From Actinomycetes bacterium (GTDB lineage: Bacteria; Actinomycetota; Acidimicrobiia; Acidimicrobiales; Microtrichaceae), in the NCBI GenBank assembly GCA_023389745.1, contig JAEWED010000178.1, positions 1 through 38,215 of the forward strand: 38,215 bases of DNA. Direction: 5' to 3'. The notes under the pieces are model-generated. The model saw only the letters and a list, made by a program, of their open reading frames with translations, did not search any database and was not told the origin of the DNA. The translations under genes and the position numbers were made by a program. This document shows positions 17,341 to 25,354 of this stretch, one piece after another. Position 1 is the first letter of the stretch. Each line of letters opens with the position of its first letter.

Positions 17341-18548
17341 GCCGGGTTCCCGACGGCCGCGCCCGCGGGGAACCAGCCGCGGACCCGCCACCCGCCCGAG
17401 TCGCTCCGGCCGATCTCGAACCGGCCGCCGCAGCTGGCGGTGCGTTCCTGCATGCCGAGCAGGCCGTGCCCAGCGCTCGCCGAGCGCCCGCCGCCGTCCT
17501 CGGATCCGGGCCGAGGACCGATGCCGTCGTCGTCGACGACCACGGCGACCCCGTCGTCGGTCGCCGCGAGCGACACGCTCGCATGCTGGGCATCCGCGTG
17601 GCGCAGCACGTTGGTCAGCGACTCCTGCACGATCCGGACCACTGCGTGCTGTGCCTGGGCATCGAGCGGTGGGAGCGGATCGTCGACCTCGAGGGTCACC
17701 GCCAGCCCGGTGCCGCGTACCCGCGCCACGACCGCTGGCACATCGGCCAGGGTCGGCCCGGGGGCGAGCTGTGCGGGCCCATCGCCCTCACGCATGACCG
17801 ACACCGTGCGACGCATCGCGGTCAACGCGTACCTGGCGGTCTCGCTGATCCACGCCATCGAGTCCACCGCGACCTGGGGCTGCGTCGAGGCCACCCGGTC
17901 GGCGGCCTGGGAGCGGACGATCAGCGCGGTGAGGTGGTGGGCGACGTCGTCGTGCAGCTCGCGGGCGATCCTCGTGCGCTCGAGCGCGACCGCCTGGTCG
18001 GCCTCGATCGTCCGGAGTCGCTCGAGCTCGGCGTTGCGGGCGGCCAACGTCTCGGTCGCTCGCCGGTGCGCTGCTGCCAACACGCCGAGCAGGATCATGC
18101 CGGCGATCGCGGACTCGCCGAAGAGGATGCTCGACCAGTCCAGGCTCATCGGCATGTCGTAGGGCGAGACGTGCAACCAACCGGTCGACAGCAGGAACCC
18201 GGCGGCCAGGCTCGCGGCGGCGATCGTGGCCGCGCCGAGCGGCGGACGCCAGGCAGCGGAGTACGCGGCGATGAGCACCGGGAGCAGGTGGAACTCGCTC
18301 AGCAGCGGCACGTCGTAGAGGAGCGGATAGGCGAGCACCACGGCGGCGAGCAGCGGGGCCGGAGCCCACCGTCGCAGCGCGAGCACCAGCACCGACGCCG
18401 CGCCCGCGAGGTCCCACATCTCCTCGTGGCGCGGGTTCCAGCCGCGGGCCTCGCCGACGGCGGCGAACCCGAACCAGGCGACGCCGAGCAGCACGGCGAA
18501 CACGACGTCCTGGACGGCGGCGGGCTGTTGTCGCCAGCGCTCGATCAC
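17337..18548 (-). CDS. Sensor histidine kinase, HisKA_3 family (system 2)
   Basis: 403 residues from GTG 18548. Helices span roughly residues 12-165 (VVFAVLLGVAWFGFAAV, ASVLVLALRRW, LLAAVVLAYPLLYDV, LLPVLIAAYSAAW, GAATIAAASLAAGFLL, AGMILLGVLAAA), with little outside the membrane. A coiled segment (ATETLAARNAELERLRTIEA) leads to RTRIARELHDDVAHHL, with phosphoacceptor His199. The ATPase domain has QESLTNVLRHADA, DDDGIGPRPG and HGLLGMQERTAS. The GTG was chosen because TAGCGT ends 7 nt before it; longer in-frame starts overlap that promoter. It overlaps the response regulator downstream. Unlike system 1 there is no ABC exporter; the divergent neighbour is a VanY-type peptidase. Confidence 0.92.
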   Translation of the reverse strand: MIERWRQQPAAVQDVVFAVLLGVAWFGFAAVGEARGWNPRHEEMWDLAGAASVLVLALRRWAPAPLLAAVVLAYPLLYDVPLLSEFHLLPVLIAAYSAAWRPPLGAATIAAASLAAGFLLSTGWLHVSPYDMPMSLDWSSILFGESAIAGMILLGVLAAAHRRATETLAARNAELERLRTIEADQAVALERTRIARELHDDVAHHLTALIVRSQAADRVASTQPQVAVDSMAWISETARYALTAMRRTVSVMREGDGPAQLAPGPTLADVPAVVARVRGTGLAVTLEVDDPLPPLDAQAQHAVVRIVQESLTNVLRHADAQHASVSLAATDDGVAVVVDDDGIGPRPGSEDGGGRSASAGHGLLGMQERTASCGGRFEIGRSDSGGWRVRGWFPAGAAVGNPA

Positions 18549-18555
18549 CCGATCC

Positions 18556-18561
18556 ACGCTA
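18556..18561 (-). promoter_or_regulatory. -10 hexamer of a leaderless start
   Basis: On the minus strand TAGCGT ends 7 nt before GTG 18548 of the kinase gene. Confidence 0.45.
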
Positions 18562-18614
18562 CTTGGGCGTCCTGGTCGGCTCCTCCGCCGAAGGTCGCTT
18601 CCACGCTGGCACGT

Positions 18615-18632
18615 CTCCATCGTTCGACGGAG
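18615..18632. promoter_or_regulatory. 8-2-8 palindrome, candidate response-regulator site
   Basis: CTCCATCG-TT-CGACGGAG matches in 7 of 8 arm pairs. It is 67-84 bases upstream of the kinase start and 57-74 upstream of the VanY-like ATG. The geometry is the same as at 9231-9248, which also faces a NarL-type system. Confidence 0.4.
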
Positions 18633-18688
18633 CACGGGAGCACCCCGGGGACGATGTCGCAGTCCCGGATCCGCTCGACGATGCCGTC

Positions 18689-19225
18689 ATGGATCACACG
18701 ACCCGACGTCTGTTCGTCGTCACGCTGCTCGTCGTCACCGTCGTCGCCGGCTCGCTGGCCTGGCTGGAGCGCCACTCGACCGCCGACGCGGGGGCCCGGT
18801 TCCGAGTCGTCGAGGCGGGTCCGTCCCCGTCGGTGGCCACGGGGCTCCAGCCCGGACTCGAGCGGGCGTTCGCCGACGCGGTCGCCTCGGCGGGCCGCCG
18901 CGGCCACACCCTGACGCTCACGTCCGGGTTCCGCACGGCCACCGAGCAGGAGCGCCTGCTGGTCGAGGCCGTCGCCGAGCACGGCTCCCGGGCCGAGGCC
19001 CTCCGATGGGTGTTCCCGCCGGAACGTTCGATGCACGTCCGGGGCCTCGCCATCGACGTGGGCAACGGTTCGGCGGCCGAGTGGCTCGACGGCCACGGCG
19101 CCGAGTTCGGGCTGTGCCGCACGCTCTCGTGGGAGTGGTGGCACTTCGAGTGGCGTGCCGAGTGGGAGGCCGCCGGCTCATGTCCCGGCCCGGTCGACGA
19201 TCCCGCTGACGCCCCCGGCGTCTGA
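18689..19225 (+). CDS. D-alanyl-D-alanine carboxypeptidase, VanY/M15 family
   Basis: 178 residues. One N-terminal membrane anchor (RRLFVVTLLVVTVVAGSLAWL, residues 7-26 core) puts the enzyme outside the cytoplasmic membrane. The M15 signature is complete: SGFRTATEQERLL (79-91), zinc ligands His116 and Asp123 in SMHVRGLAIDVG, catalytic Glu149 and zinc ligand His152 in SWEWWHFEW. It should trim the last D-Ala from peptidoglycan stem peptides. The protein is compact, with no extra wall-binding domain. The start at ATG 18689 lacks a Shine-Dalgarno; upstream in-frame sequence does not look like a signal peptide. It diverges from the system-2 kinase, so control by that system is plausible. Its stop is 30 bases from the convergent oxidoreductase gene. 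Confidence 0.9.
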   Translation: MDHTTRRLFVVTLLVVTVVAGSLAWLERHSTADAGARFRVVEAGPSPSVATGLQPGLERAFADAVASAGRRGHTLTLTSGFRTATEQERLLVEAVAEHGSRAEALRWVFPPERSMHVRGLAIDVGNGSAAEWLDGHGAEFGLCRTLSWEWWHFEWRAEWEAAGSCPGPVDDPADAPGV

Positions 19226-19255
19226 GCCGGCGCGACACACCTGTGGGCCAGCGCG

Positions 19256-20656
19256 TCAGTGGGTCAGCGGCATCCCGGACAGCTCGGTGAGGCGTGCCAG
19301 CCCGGGTTCGACACGATCGGTCAGGCGGGCGAGCGCTGCCTGCACCGCGGGGTCGTCGCGGTGCGACGGCGTGACCCGTGCCGGGTTCAGCGCGCAGTGG
19401 TTCGCCCAGGCGGCGATGTCGGGCTCGGCGCCGAACGCGTGCGCGGCGAGCGTGCCGCGGACCTGCATCTGCGCCCAGTCCGCCGGCGTGTTCGGCAGGT
19501 TGTTCGGCGGGCACAGGCGGTTGCGTTCCCAGTCGTCGGCGCGGGTCGCCTCGACGTAGCCGGCGAGCGCCGCGCAGAAGCAGGGGAAACCCGCCCTGAT
19601 GGTCTGGAGCCGGATCGCATCGGGACCCCAGATCGGCACCAGCGGCGGGTACTGCAGGCCGGCAGCTGCGCAGTGCACGACCAGCGAGTCCGGCTCGAGC
19701 GCCACGGTGCCGCGCTCCAGCACGACCTCGTCCCGGGTGATGTGGCGGACGTGGCCCAGGCGCACGACGTGTTCGACGGTGCGGAGCAGGTCGAGCTCCC
19801 ACGTGGCGAGCGTCGGGGTCTTGGCCATCGTCGGCACCACGTCGGGGTCGATGCGCAACATGACGCCGGCGGCTTCGAGGCGGAGGAACAGGTCGTCGAG
19901 CGAGGTGGCGTCGGCGGCGGCCGTCATCGTGTCCGCGGCGAGCCCGAACGCGATCGCAGGGTCGGGTTGCACGACGGCGCGGTTGAGCATCCACGGGTCG
20001 CGTGGCCGGATCCAGGTGATGCGGTCCTGGGCGACGCCGTTGGCCGACAGCCACACGATCGCGTCGGTGGCGGTCTTGCCGGCGCCGACGATCACGAAGC
20101 GGCGCGGCGCGGTCGCCAGGCGGGCCAGGTCGTTCACCGGGACGACGCGCACCCCGTCGGCCACGGCGAACGGCGGGGGTGTCGTGGCGGGGATCGTCGG
20201 CGCGGTGTAGGCGGCGTCGACGACACGGCGCCGCACGTCGACCCTCGTGGTCGCACCGGACACGCTCGACGTGACCAGGTGCTCCTCGCCGTCGCGGCGG
20301 TACTCGCTGCCCGAGAGGAAGGTGACCCGGCCCGAACCGACGAACCGGCGCTGCAGCACGTCGTCGTAGTACGCCCGGATCTCGGACTGGCGGGCTCGTT
20401 CGTGCAACCCGCGCTCGGGGCCGCGGTCCTGCACCGCGCCGTGGCCGAGCACCGTCGACGCCACGCCGTAGAACAGCGACGCCTGGTGCAGCTGCACGAA
20501 CGGATAGGCGTCGTTCCAGTGGCCGCCCGACGCGTGCCGCCGGTCGACCATGGTGACGTGCACGTCCGCGTGGTCGATCAACGCGTCGGTGAACGCCATG
20601 CCCAACGCTCCTGCTCCGACGACCAGGTAGTCGGTCTGCATCGATCGCGTCGCCAT
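19256..20656 (-). CDS. FAD/NAD(P)-binding oxidoreductase, flavin-monooxygenase-like, in the bkd operon
   Basis: 466 residues. A first Rossmann site DYLVVGAGALGM (GAGALG at 14-19) with VDRRHASGGHWND binds FAD, and a second, RFVIVGAGKTATDA (GAGKTA at 191-196), binds NAD(P)H. HWNDAYPFVQLHQASLFYGV resembles flavin-containing monooxygenases. It lacks the CxxxxC redox pair of lipoamide dehydrogenase, so it is not the E3 subunit. The gene follows bkdC by 48 bases on the same strand and could be the fourth gene of that operon. ATG 20656 has GGGGGT about 8 bases upstream; an in-frame ATG six codons later is an alternative. Similar proteins are common in actinobacteria; I know of no assigned substrate. 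Confidence 0.82.
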   Translation of the reverse strand: MATRSMQTDYLVVGAGALGMAFTDALIDHADVHVTMVDRRHASGGHWNDAYPFVQLHQASLFYGVASTVLGHGAVQDRGPERGLHERARQSEIRAYYDDVLQRRFVGSGRVTFLSGSEYRRDGEEHLVTSSVSGATTRVDVRRRVVDAAYTAPTIPATTPPPFAVADGVRVVPVNDLARLATAPRRFVIVGAGKTATDAIVWLSANGVAQDRITWIRPRDPWMLNRAVVQPDPAIAFGLAADTMTAAADATSLDDLFLRLEAAGVMLRIDPDVVPTMAKTPTLATWELDLLRTVEHVVRLGHVRHITRDEVVLERGTVALEPDSLVVHCAAAGLQYPPLVPIWGPDAIRLQTIRAGFPCFCAALAGYVEATRADDWERNRLCPPNNLPNTPADWAQMQVRGTLAAHAFGAEPDIAAWANHCALNPARVTPSHRDDPAVQAALARLTDRVEPGLARLTELSGMPLTH

Positions 20657-20704
20657 GGTGCTCGACCCCCGATCACTCGGTGAACAGCTCGCTCGATGAA
20701 GCGC

Positions 20705-21955
20705 TCATTCGATGAACAGAAGGGCCGGTGACTCCAGCGAGGTCCTGATGCGCTGCACGAACGTCGCCGCGACCCATCCGTCGACGATGCGGTGGTCGAA
20801 GCTCGACGACAGGTTCATCATCTGACGCGGCACGAACGAGCCGCCGTCCCACACCGGCTGGACCCGGATCCGGTTCACTCCGACGATCGCGACCTCGGGA
20901 TGGTTGATGATCGGCGTGGACACGAGCCCGCCGAGCGGGCCGAGCGACGTGACGGTGATCGTCGAACCCGACAGCGACGCGGCGGTCGCCGAGCCGTCTC
21001 GGGCCGCCGCTGCGCCACGGGTGATCGCCGCCGACAGGTCCCACAGGTCGAGCGAGCCCGCGTCGCGCACGACGGGCACGATCAGCCCGTCGGGTGTCTG
21101 GGTGGCGATGCCGACGTGGACCCGGTCGTAGGTGGTGAGCACTCCGTGTTCGTCGTCGAACGTCGAGTTGAGCTCCGGGTGGTGCGCCAGCGCGCGGACC
21201 ACGGCGCGCACGATGAACGGCAGGGGCGTCAACGGGGAGTGCTCGTCCGCGTGGTCGCGGTTGAGCGTCGCACGCAGCGACTCGACCTCGGTGACGTCGA
21301 CCTCGTCGACGTAGGTGATGTGGGGGATGCGCGAGGCAGAGGTGCTGACCTGCGCGGCGATCCTGCGACGCAGCCCGATGATCGGGGTCTCGTGGCGCTC
21401 GTCCGACCCCGGCCCCGCGGTCGGGCCGGCGGTCGGGGCAGCGGTCGGGGCAGCGACGTCGAGGTGGCGCTCGACATCCGCACGCAGGATGCGACCGTCG
21501 GGACCGGAGCCCTCCAGGTCGTGCAGGTCGACGCCGTGGTCGCTCGCGAAGCGTCGCACCGCTGGTGCCGCGGTCGGCCGGGGGGAGGGCTCCGACGTCG
21601 GGCTCGGGACCTCGAACGGGTCGACCGTTCGGAAGGGGTCCGCGGTGCGAGGCGACGGTCCGGCCGGTGGCGGTCCGGCGGGCGGAACGTCGGGGGCGTG
21701 GGCGACCGGCGCGCTGTCGGTCTCGACACCCAGCAGGTCCGAACCGACCGCGACGGAGTCGCCGGGCACGCCCTTGAGGTAGCTGATCGTGCCGGCCGCA
21801 CCGGCGTAGAGCTCGACGGTCGCCTTGTCGGTCATGACCTCGGCGACGGGGGTGTCGGCACGGACGTCGTCACCGACGTCGACGAGCCAGCGGACCAGCT
21901 CGGCCTCGGCGACGCCCTCGCCGACGTCGGGCAACGTCACCACGTGCACCGTCAT
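20705..21955 (-). CDS. bkdC: Branched-chain 2-oxo acid dehydrogenase E2 (dihydrolipoamide acyltransferase)
   Basis: 416 residues. Domain order: one lipoyl domain (1-80) with lipoyl-lysine Lys44 in VMTDKATVEL, a Pro/Ala-rich linker, the E1/E3-binding peripheral domain (132-165: AVRRFASDHGVDLHDLEG, then GPDGRILRADVE), a second Ala-Pro-Thr linker, and the acyltransferase domain ending with SSSFDHRIVDGW, where His388 and Asp392 are catalytic. LPDVGEGVAEAELVRW and the single lipoyl domain suit the branched-chain type over pyruvate dehydrogenase. It moves the acyl group from E1 to CoA. The gene lies 44 bases after bkdB in the same leftward operon. The second linker is encoded by 12-bp tandem repeats. 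Confidence 0.93.
   Translation of the reverse strand: MTVHVVTLPDVGEGVAEAELVRWLVDVGDDVRADTPVAEVMTDKATVELYAGAAGTISYLKGVPGDSVAVGSDLLGVETDSAPVAHAPDVPPAGPPPAGPSPRTADPFRTVDPFEVPSPTSEPSPRPTAAPAVRRFASDHGVDLHDLEGSGPDGRILRADVERHLDVAAPTAAPTAGPTAGPGSDERHETPIIGLRRRIAAQVSTSASRIPHITYVDEVDVTEVESLRATLNRDHADEHSPLTPLPFIVRAVVRALAHHPELNSTFDDEHGVLTTYDRVHVGIATQTPDGLIVPVVRDAGSLDLWDLSAAITRGAAAARDGSATAASLSGSTITVTSLGPLGGLVSTPIINHPEVAIVGVNRIRVQPVWDGGSFVPRQMMNLSSSFDHRIVDGWVAATFVQRIRTSLESPALLFIE
21417..21452 (-). repeat. Three 12-bp tandem repeats coding the E2 linker
   Basis: GCGGTCGGGGCA occurs twice exactly (21429-21440, 21441-21452), preceded by a variant at 21417-21428. On the minus strand they encode the Ala-Pro-Thr linker between the peripheral and catalytic domains of BkdC. 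Confidence 0.85.
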
Positions 21956-21999
21956 GCCTGCCCTCTCATGCCGCTCGCCACCTCATGCCGATCACCCCG

Positions 22000-23025
22000 T
22001 CACGCCTTCATGGTGGCGATCATCGCGGCGCCGAGACGGGCGGGACCGGGGAAGTACGCCCACTCCTGGGCGTGTGGGTACGGGGTGTCCCAGCCGGCGA
22101 CGCGGGCGATCGGCGCTTCGAGGGACCACAGCAATCGCTCCTGCAGCACCGCGCACAGCTCGGCGCCGAAGCCCGAGGTGAGCGTCGCCTCGTGTGCGAC
22201 CACGCAGCGGCCGGTGCGGGTGACCGACTCGGCGATCGTGTCGACGTCGAGGGGCACCAACGAGCGCAGGTCGATGATCTCGGCGTCGATGCCGGTCTCG
22301 TCCGCGGCGGTGGCGGCGACGTGCACGAGCGTGCCGTAGGTGAGCACGGTGAGCTCGTCACCGCGGCGGTGGACGCGTGCCGAGCCCAGCGGCACCCGGT
22401 AGTAGCCGCCCGGCACGTCGTTCGACGGATCTGCCGACCACGGCACGATCGGTCGTTCGTGGTGCCCGTCGAAGGGCCCGTTGTACAGGCGCTTGGGCTC
22501 CAGGAAGATCACCGGGTCGTCGTCCTCGATCGACGCGATCAGCAGGCCCTTCGCGTCGTAGGGCGTCGACGGGATGACCGTCTTGAGGCCGGCGACGTGG
22601 GTGAACAGCGCCTCGGGGCTCTGGGAGTGGGTCTGCCCGCCGAAGATCCCACCGCCGGTCGGCATGCGGATCGTGAGCGGCACGGTGAAGTCCGCCGCGG
22701 AGCGGTGCCGGATGCGGGCCGCCTCGGAGACGATCTGGTCGTACGCGGGGTACATGTAGTCGGCGAACTGGATCTCGACGCACGGCCGCAGCCCGTAGAG
22801 CGCCATGCCGATCGCTGCGCCGACGATCCCGCTCTCGTTGATCGGCGCGTCGAAGCACCGGTGGTTGCCGAAGCGCTCCTGGAGGCCCTGCGTGCAGCGG
22901 AACACGCCGCCGAAGTAGCCGACGTCCTGGCCGAACACGACGACTCGCTCGTCGCGCTCCATGACCACCGCGTGTGCGTCGCGGATCGCCTCGATCATTG
23001 TCGGCGCGGTTCCCGTGGCTGCCAT
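22000..23025 (-). CDS. bkdB: Branched-chain 2-oxo acid dehydrogenase E1 beta subunit
   Basis: 341 residues. Conserved blocks are VVVFGQDVGYFGGVFRCTQG, CFDAPINESGIVGAAIGMAL (the Glu64 of NESG contacts the thiamine ring), VEIQFADYMYPAYDQI, MPTGGGIFGG, HSQSPEALF and EPKRLYNGP. It forms the alpha2-beta2 decarboxylase with the product of the gene upstream. The ATG (23023-23025) shares one base with the bkdA stop (TGATG), so translation is coupled and the subunits are made in equal amounts. The C-terminal half has the usual transketolase C-domain (ELTVLTYGTLVHVA, ending SGFGAELCAVLQE). Length is normal. Confidence 0.95.
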   Translation of the reverse strand: MAATGTAPTMIEAIRDAHAVVMERDERVVVFGQDVGYFGGVFRCTQGLQERFGNHRCFDAPINESGIVGAAIGMALYGLRPCVEIQFADYMYPAYDQIVSEAARIRHRSAADFTVPLTIRMPTGGGIFGGQTHSQSPEALFTHVAGLKTVIPSTPYDAKGLLIASIEDDDPVIFLEPKRLYNGPFDGHHERPIVPWSADPSNDVPGGYYRVPLGSARVHRRGDELTVLTYGTLVHVAATAADETGIDAEIIDLRSLVPLDVDTIAESVTRTGRCVVAHEATLTSGFGAELCAVLQERLLWSLEAPIARVAGWDTPYPHAQEWAYFPGPARLGAAMIATMKA

Positions 23026-24272
23026 CAGAACCCTGCCTCGCGTCGCTGTCGCAGCAGCTCCGGGGTCGGTTCGGCGAACACGTCGTCGAACATCGTCGCG
23101 GCCCGATCCGGTGGGCCGTCGTCGTGCAGCGTGCCGAACGACTCGGCGGTCGCCACCGCTTCGTGGACCTCGGCCTCGACGGACTCGACGAGTTGCTCGA
23201 AGTCCTCCGCGCTCCACGACCCGAGTGCACGCAGGTGTGCGTCGAGGCGGTCGATCGGATCGCCGAGGGGCCAGCGAGCGGGCTCGTCGCCGGGTCGGTA
23301 CGCGGCGGGGTCGTCGGAGCTCGAGTGCGCGCCCACCCGGTACGTGACCCACTCGACGAGCGTCGGTCCGAGGTTGGCACGGGCACGCTGCGCCGCCCAC
23401 CTCGTGGCCGAGTGCACCGCGAGCCAGTCGTTGCCGTCGACGCGCAGCGCCGGGATGCCGACGCCGTGGCCACGTGCGGCGAAGGTCTCGCCGCTGCCGC
23501 GGGCGAAGCCCTGGAAGGTCGAGATCGCCCACTGGTTGTTGACGATGTTGAGGATCACCGGCGCCTGGTACGTCGACGCGAACACGAGCGCGCTGTGGAA
23601 GTCCGACTCGGCGGTCGCCCCGTCGCCGATCCACCCCGACGAGATCCGGGTGTCACCCGACAGAGCCGAGGCCATCGCCCAGCCGACCGCCTGGATGAAC
23701 TGCGTGCCCAGGTTGCCCGAGATCGAGAAGAAGCCGTGGTCCTTCGCCGAGTAGAGCACAGGGAGCTGGCGACCCTTCAAGGGGTCCTCGCTGTTGGAGA
23801 ACACCTGGTTCGCCATCGAGACCAGCGGGTAGTCCGCGGCGATCAGGGCGCCCTGCTGGCGGTACGTCGGGAAGCACATGTCGCCCGGGTCGAGCGCTCG
23901 TCGGTGGGCGCACGCCACGGCCTCCTCGCCGAGCGCCTGCACGTAGAACGAGGTCTTCCCCTGACGCTGGGCCCGGAGCATCGTGCGGTCGAAGGCGCGC
24001 ACCGTGAGCATGTCGCGCAGCCCGGTGACCAACGTCGAGGTGTCGAGCACCTCTCGCCACGGGCCCACGGCGGTGCCGTCGTCGTCGAGCACCCGCACCA
24101 GCGAGTACGCCAGGTCGAGCATGTCGATCTCGGCGCAGTCCGGCTCGGGGCGGCGGACCTCGCCCGCGTCGCTCAACCGGAGGTCCCCGAACGACGCCGT
24201 CTGTCCGGGCCGGGCGAGCGGCTCGGGAATCCGGAGGCTCAGGTGCTCCGCGGACGACTCCACGAGATCCAC
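23025..24272 (-). CDS. bkdA: Branched-chain 2-oxo acid dehydrogenase E1 alpha subunit
   Basis: 415 residues from GTG 24272. The thiamine diphosphate motif runs from Gly216-Asp217-Gly218 (IGDGATAESDFHSAL) to Asn245-Asn246 (LNIVNNQWAIST). Other family blocks are GKTSFYVQALGEEAVA, FPTYRQQGALIA, LPVLYSAKDHGFFS and the loop YRVGAHSSSDDPAAYR. An 80-residue N-terminal extension (LSLRIPEPLARPGQ, then VRVLDDDGTAVGPW) is typical of the branched-chain type. It decarboxylates 2-oxo acids from Val, Leu and Ile; the products prime branched fatty acids or enter catabolism. First gene of the operon bkdA-bkdB-bkdC-oxidoreductase. No clear Shine-Dalgarno or -10 was found for the GTG, so the exact start is the least certain part. 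Confidence 0.94.
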   Translation of the reverse strand: MDLVESSAEHLSLRIPEPLARPGQTASFGDLRLSDAGEVRRPEPDCAEIDMLDLAYSLVRVLDDDGTAVGPWREVLDTSTLVTGLRDMLTVRAFDRTMLRAQRQGKTSFYVQALGEEAVACAHRRALDPGDMCFPTYRQQGALIAADYPLVSMANQVFSNSEDPLKGRQLPVLYSAKDHGFFSISGNLGTQFIQAVGWAMASALSGDTRISSGWIGDGATAESDFHSALVFASTYQAPVILNIVNNQWAISTFQGFARGSGETFAARGHGVGIPALRVDGNDWLAVHSATRWAAQRARANLGPTLVEWVTYRVGAHSSSDDPAAYRPGDEPARWPLGDPIDRLDAHLRALGSWSAEDFEQLVESVEAEVHEAVATAESFGTLHDDGPPDRAATMFDDVFAEPTPELLRQRREAGF

Positions 24273-24389
24273 TGTGACAGGTGCCAGCCGTCGGTCAACC
24301 GCGAGTGCGCTCGAAGCCCTTCGACGCAGTGCTCCACACGAGACACCCGTCGTTCACCTCACGGCCATCGGCTCGACAGGTGCGTGTCC

Positions 24390-24395
24390 TACGTT
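24390..24395 (+). promoter_or_regulatory. -10 hexamer of a leaderless start
   Basis: TACGTT ends 7 nt before GTG 24403 of arsC. The region 24273-24389 between bkdA and this site shows no other clear element. Confidence 0.45.
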
Positions 24396-24402
24396 GCCCG
24401 GC

Positions 24403-24843
24403 GTGACCGACCAACTGCCCGAACCACCAGCACGTCGCCCCGAGGTCCTCTTCGTCTGCGTCCACAACGCCGGCCGTTCGCAGATGGCTGCGGCGCTGCT
24501 CGCACACCACGCCGGCGACCGGGTCGAGATCCGGTCCGCCGGGACCGCCCCCGCCGACTCGATCAACCCGGCGGTGATCGACGTGATGGCGGAGCTCGGC
24601 ATCGATCTGCTCGCCACCGGCGCGCATCCCAAGCGACTGGAGGACGCGGCGGTCGAGGCGTCCGACGTCGTCATCACCATGGGCTGCGGCGACGAGTGCC
24701 CCTACTTCCCCGGCACCCGCTACCTGGACTGGGCTCTGGACGACCCTGCCGGCCAGGACGTCGACGCCGTCCGCCCGATCCGCGACGAGATCGACCGACG
24801 GGTCCGGGAGCTCCTCGCCGAGCTGGTCCCCGAGACCAGCTGA
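24403..24843 (+). CDS. arsC: Arsenate reductase, low-molecular-weight phosphatase fold
   Basis: 146 residues from GTG 24403. The P-loop VCVHNAGRSQMAAALL carries nucleophile Cys19 and Arg25 (C-x5-R). TMGCGDECPYFPG (Cys95, Cys99) and RYLDWALDDPAGQ are the blocks that separate arsenate reductases from plain tyrosine phosphatases. It reduces As(V) to As(III) in the cytoplasm. In actinobacteria the reducing partner is often mycothiol/mycoredoxin and in others thioredoxin; the cysteine set alone does not decide. The gene has its own leaderless promoter and converges on arsR, so it is not in the arsI-acr3 transcript. A CCCGAGACCAGC copy recurs just after the stop, a small local duplication of the gene end. 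Confidence 0.93.
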   Translation: MTDQLPEPPARRPEVLFVCVHNAGRSQMAAALLAHHAGDRVEIRSAGTAPADSINPAVIDVMAELGIDLLATGAHPKRLEDAAVEASDVVITMGCGDECPYFPGTRYLDWALDDPAGQDVDAVRPIRDEIDRRVRELLAELVPETS

Positions 24844-24896
24844 CCTGCGACGACCTGGCCCGAGACCAGCCGGCTCGCCCGCTGTACTGCCCCGGG

Positions 24897-25244
24897 TCAG
24901 GCCAGGGCGCCGCGGAGCGCCTCGAGTCGGCCGGGGACCAGGCGGTACCACGCCCACTTGCCCCGCTTCTCCCGGGTGATGAGGCCCGCGTTGACCAGGA
25001 TCGACAGGTGGTGCGACACGGTGGGCTGGGAGCGTTCGAGCGGCTCGATCAGGTCGCACGCACAGGCCTCACCGCCGTCGGCGTTGGCGATCATCGACAG
25101 CAGCCGGAGCCGTGCAGGGTCGGCGAGCGCCTTGAAGCCCTCGGCGAGGATCGCCGCGTCGTTCTCGGTGAGGCCGTCGACCGTGATGGGCGAGCAGCAG
25201 GCGTCCATCTGGGCGATGTCCATCTCTCCGTATCGAATGGCCAC
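24897..25244 (-). CDS. arsR: ArsR-family metalloregulatory repressor
   Basis: About 115 residues from GTG 25244, which has GGGAGG 8-9 bases upstream; the ATG at 25223 is a shorter alternative. The winged helix reads ALADPARLRLLSMIAN, then LERSQPTVSHHLSILVNAGLITREKRGKWAWYRL. Cysteines sit in two places: a CC pair near the N-terminus (MDACCSP) and CxC in GGEACACDLIEPL, the position of the As(III)-binding ELCVCD motif of ArsR. As(III) binding should release the repressor from DNA and induce arsI-acr3, which diverge from it. The 110-base divergent region contains a small inverted repeat at 25316-25331. Confidence 0.93.
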   Translation of the reverse strand: MAIRYGEMDIAQMDACCSPITVDGLTENDAAILAEGFKALADPARLRLLSMIANADGGEACACDLIEPLERSQPTVSHHLSILVNAGLITREKRGKWAWYRLVPGRLEALRGALA

Positions 25245-25315
25245 GGCCGTCACCTCCCATGAGAAGTCGGTCCACATGTATTGACGGATGTCGATGTGTG
25301 CGGCACGATGAACCC

Positions 25316-25331
25316 ATCGACGTTCTTCGAT
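25316..25331. promoter_or_regulatory. Candidate ArsR operator
   Basis: ATCGA (25316-25320) and TCGAT (25327-25331) form 5-bp arms around CGTTCT, 23 bases upstream of the arsI ATG. A TTGACG at 25281-25286 is a possible -35 of the rightward promoter. The site assignment is tentative. Confidence 0.35.
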
Positions 25332-25354
25332 CCATCTTACCGACGGAGGTCCCC

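Noticed and set aside
19256..20656. Reading the flavoprotein after bkdC as the E3 lipoamide dehydrogenase
   Set aside because: No CxxxxC redox pair after the first Rossmann motif, and the HWNDAYP region matches flavin monooxygenases.
22974..25262. 762-codon plus-strand frame over bkdA and arsC
   Set aside because: It is a shadow of bkdA and ignores the arsC frame, which has clear active-site motifs.
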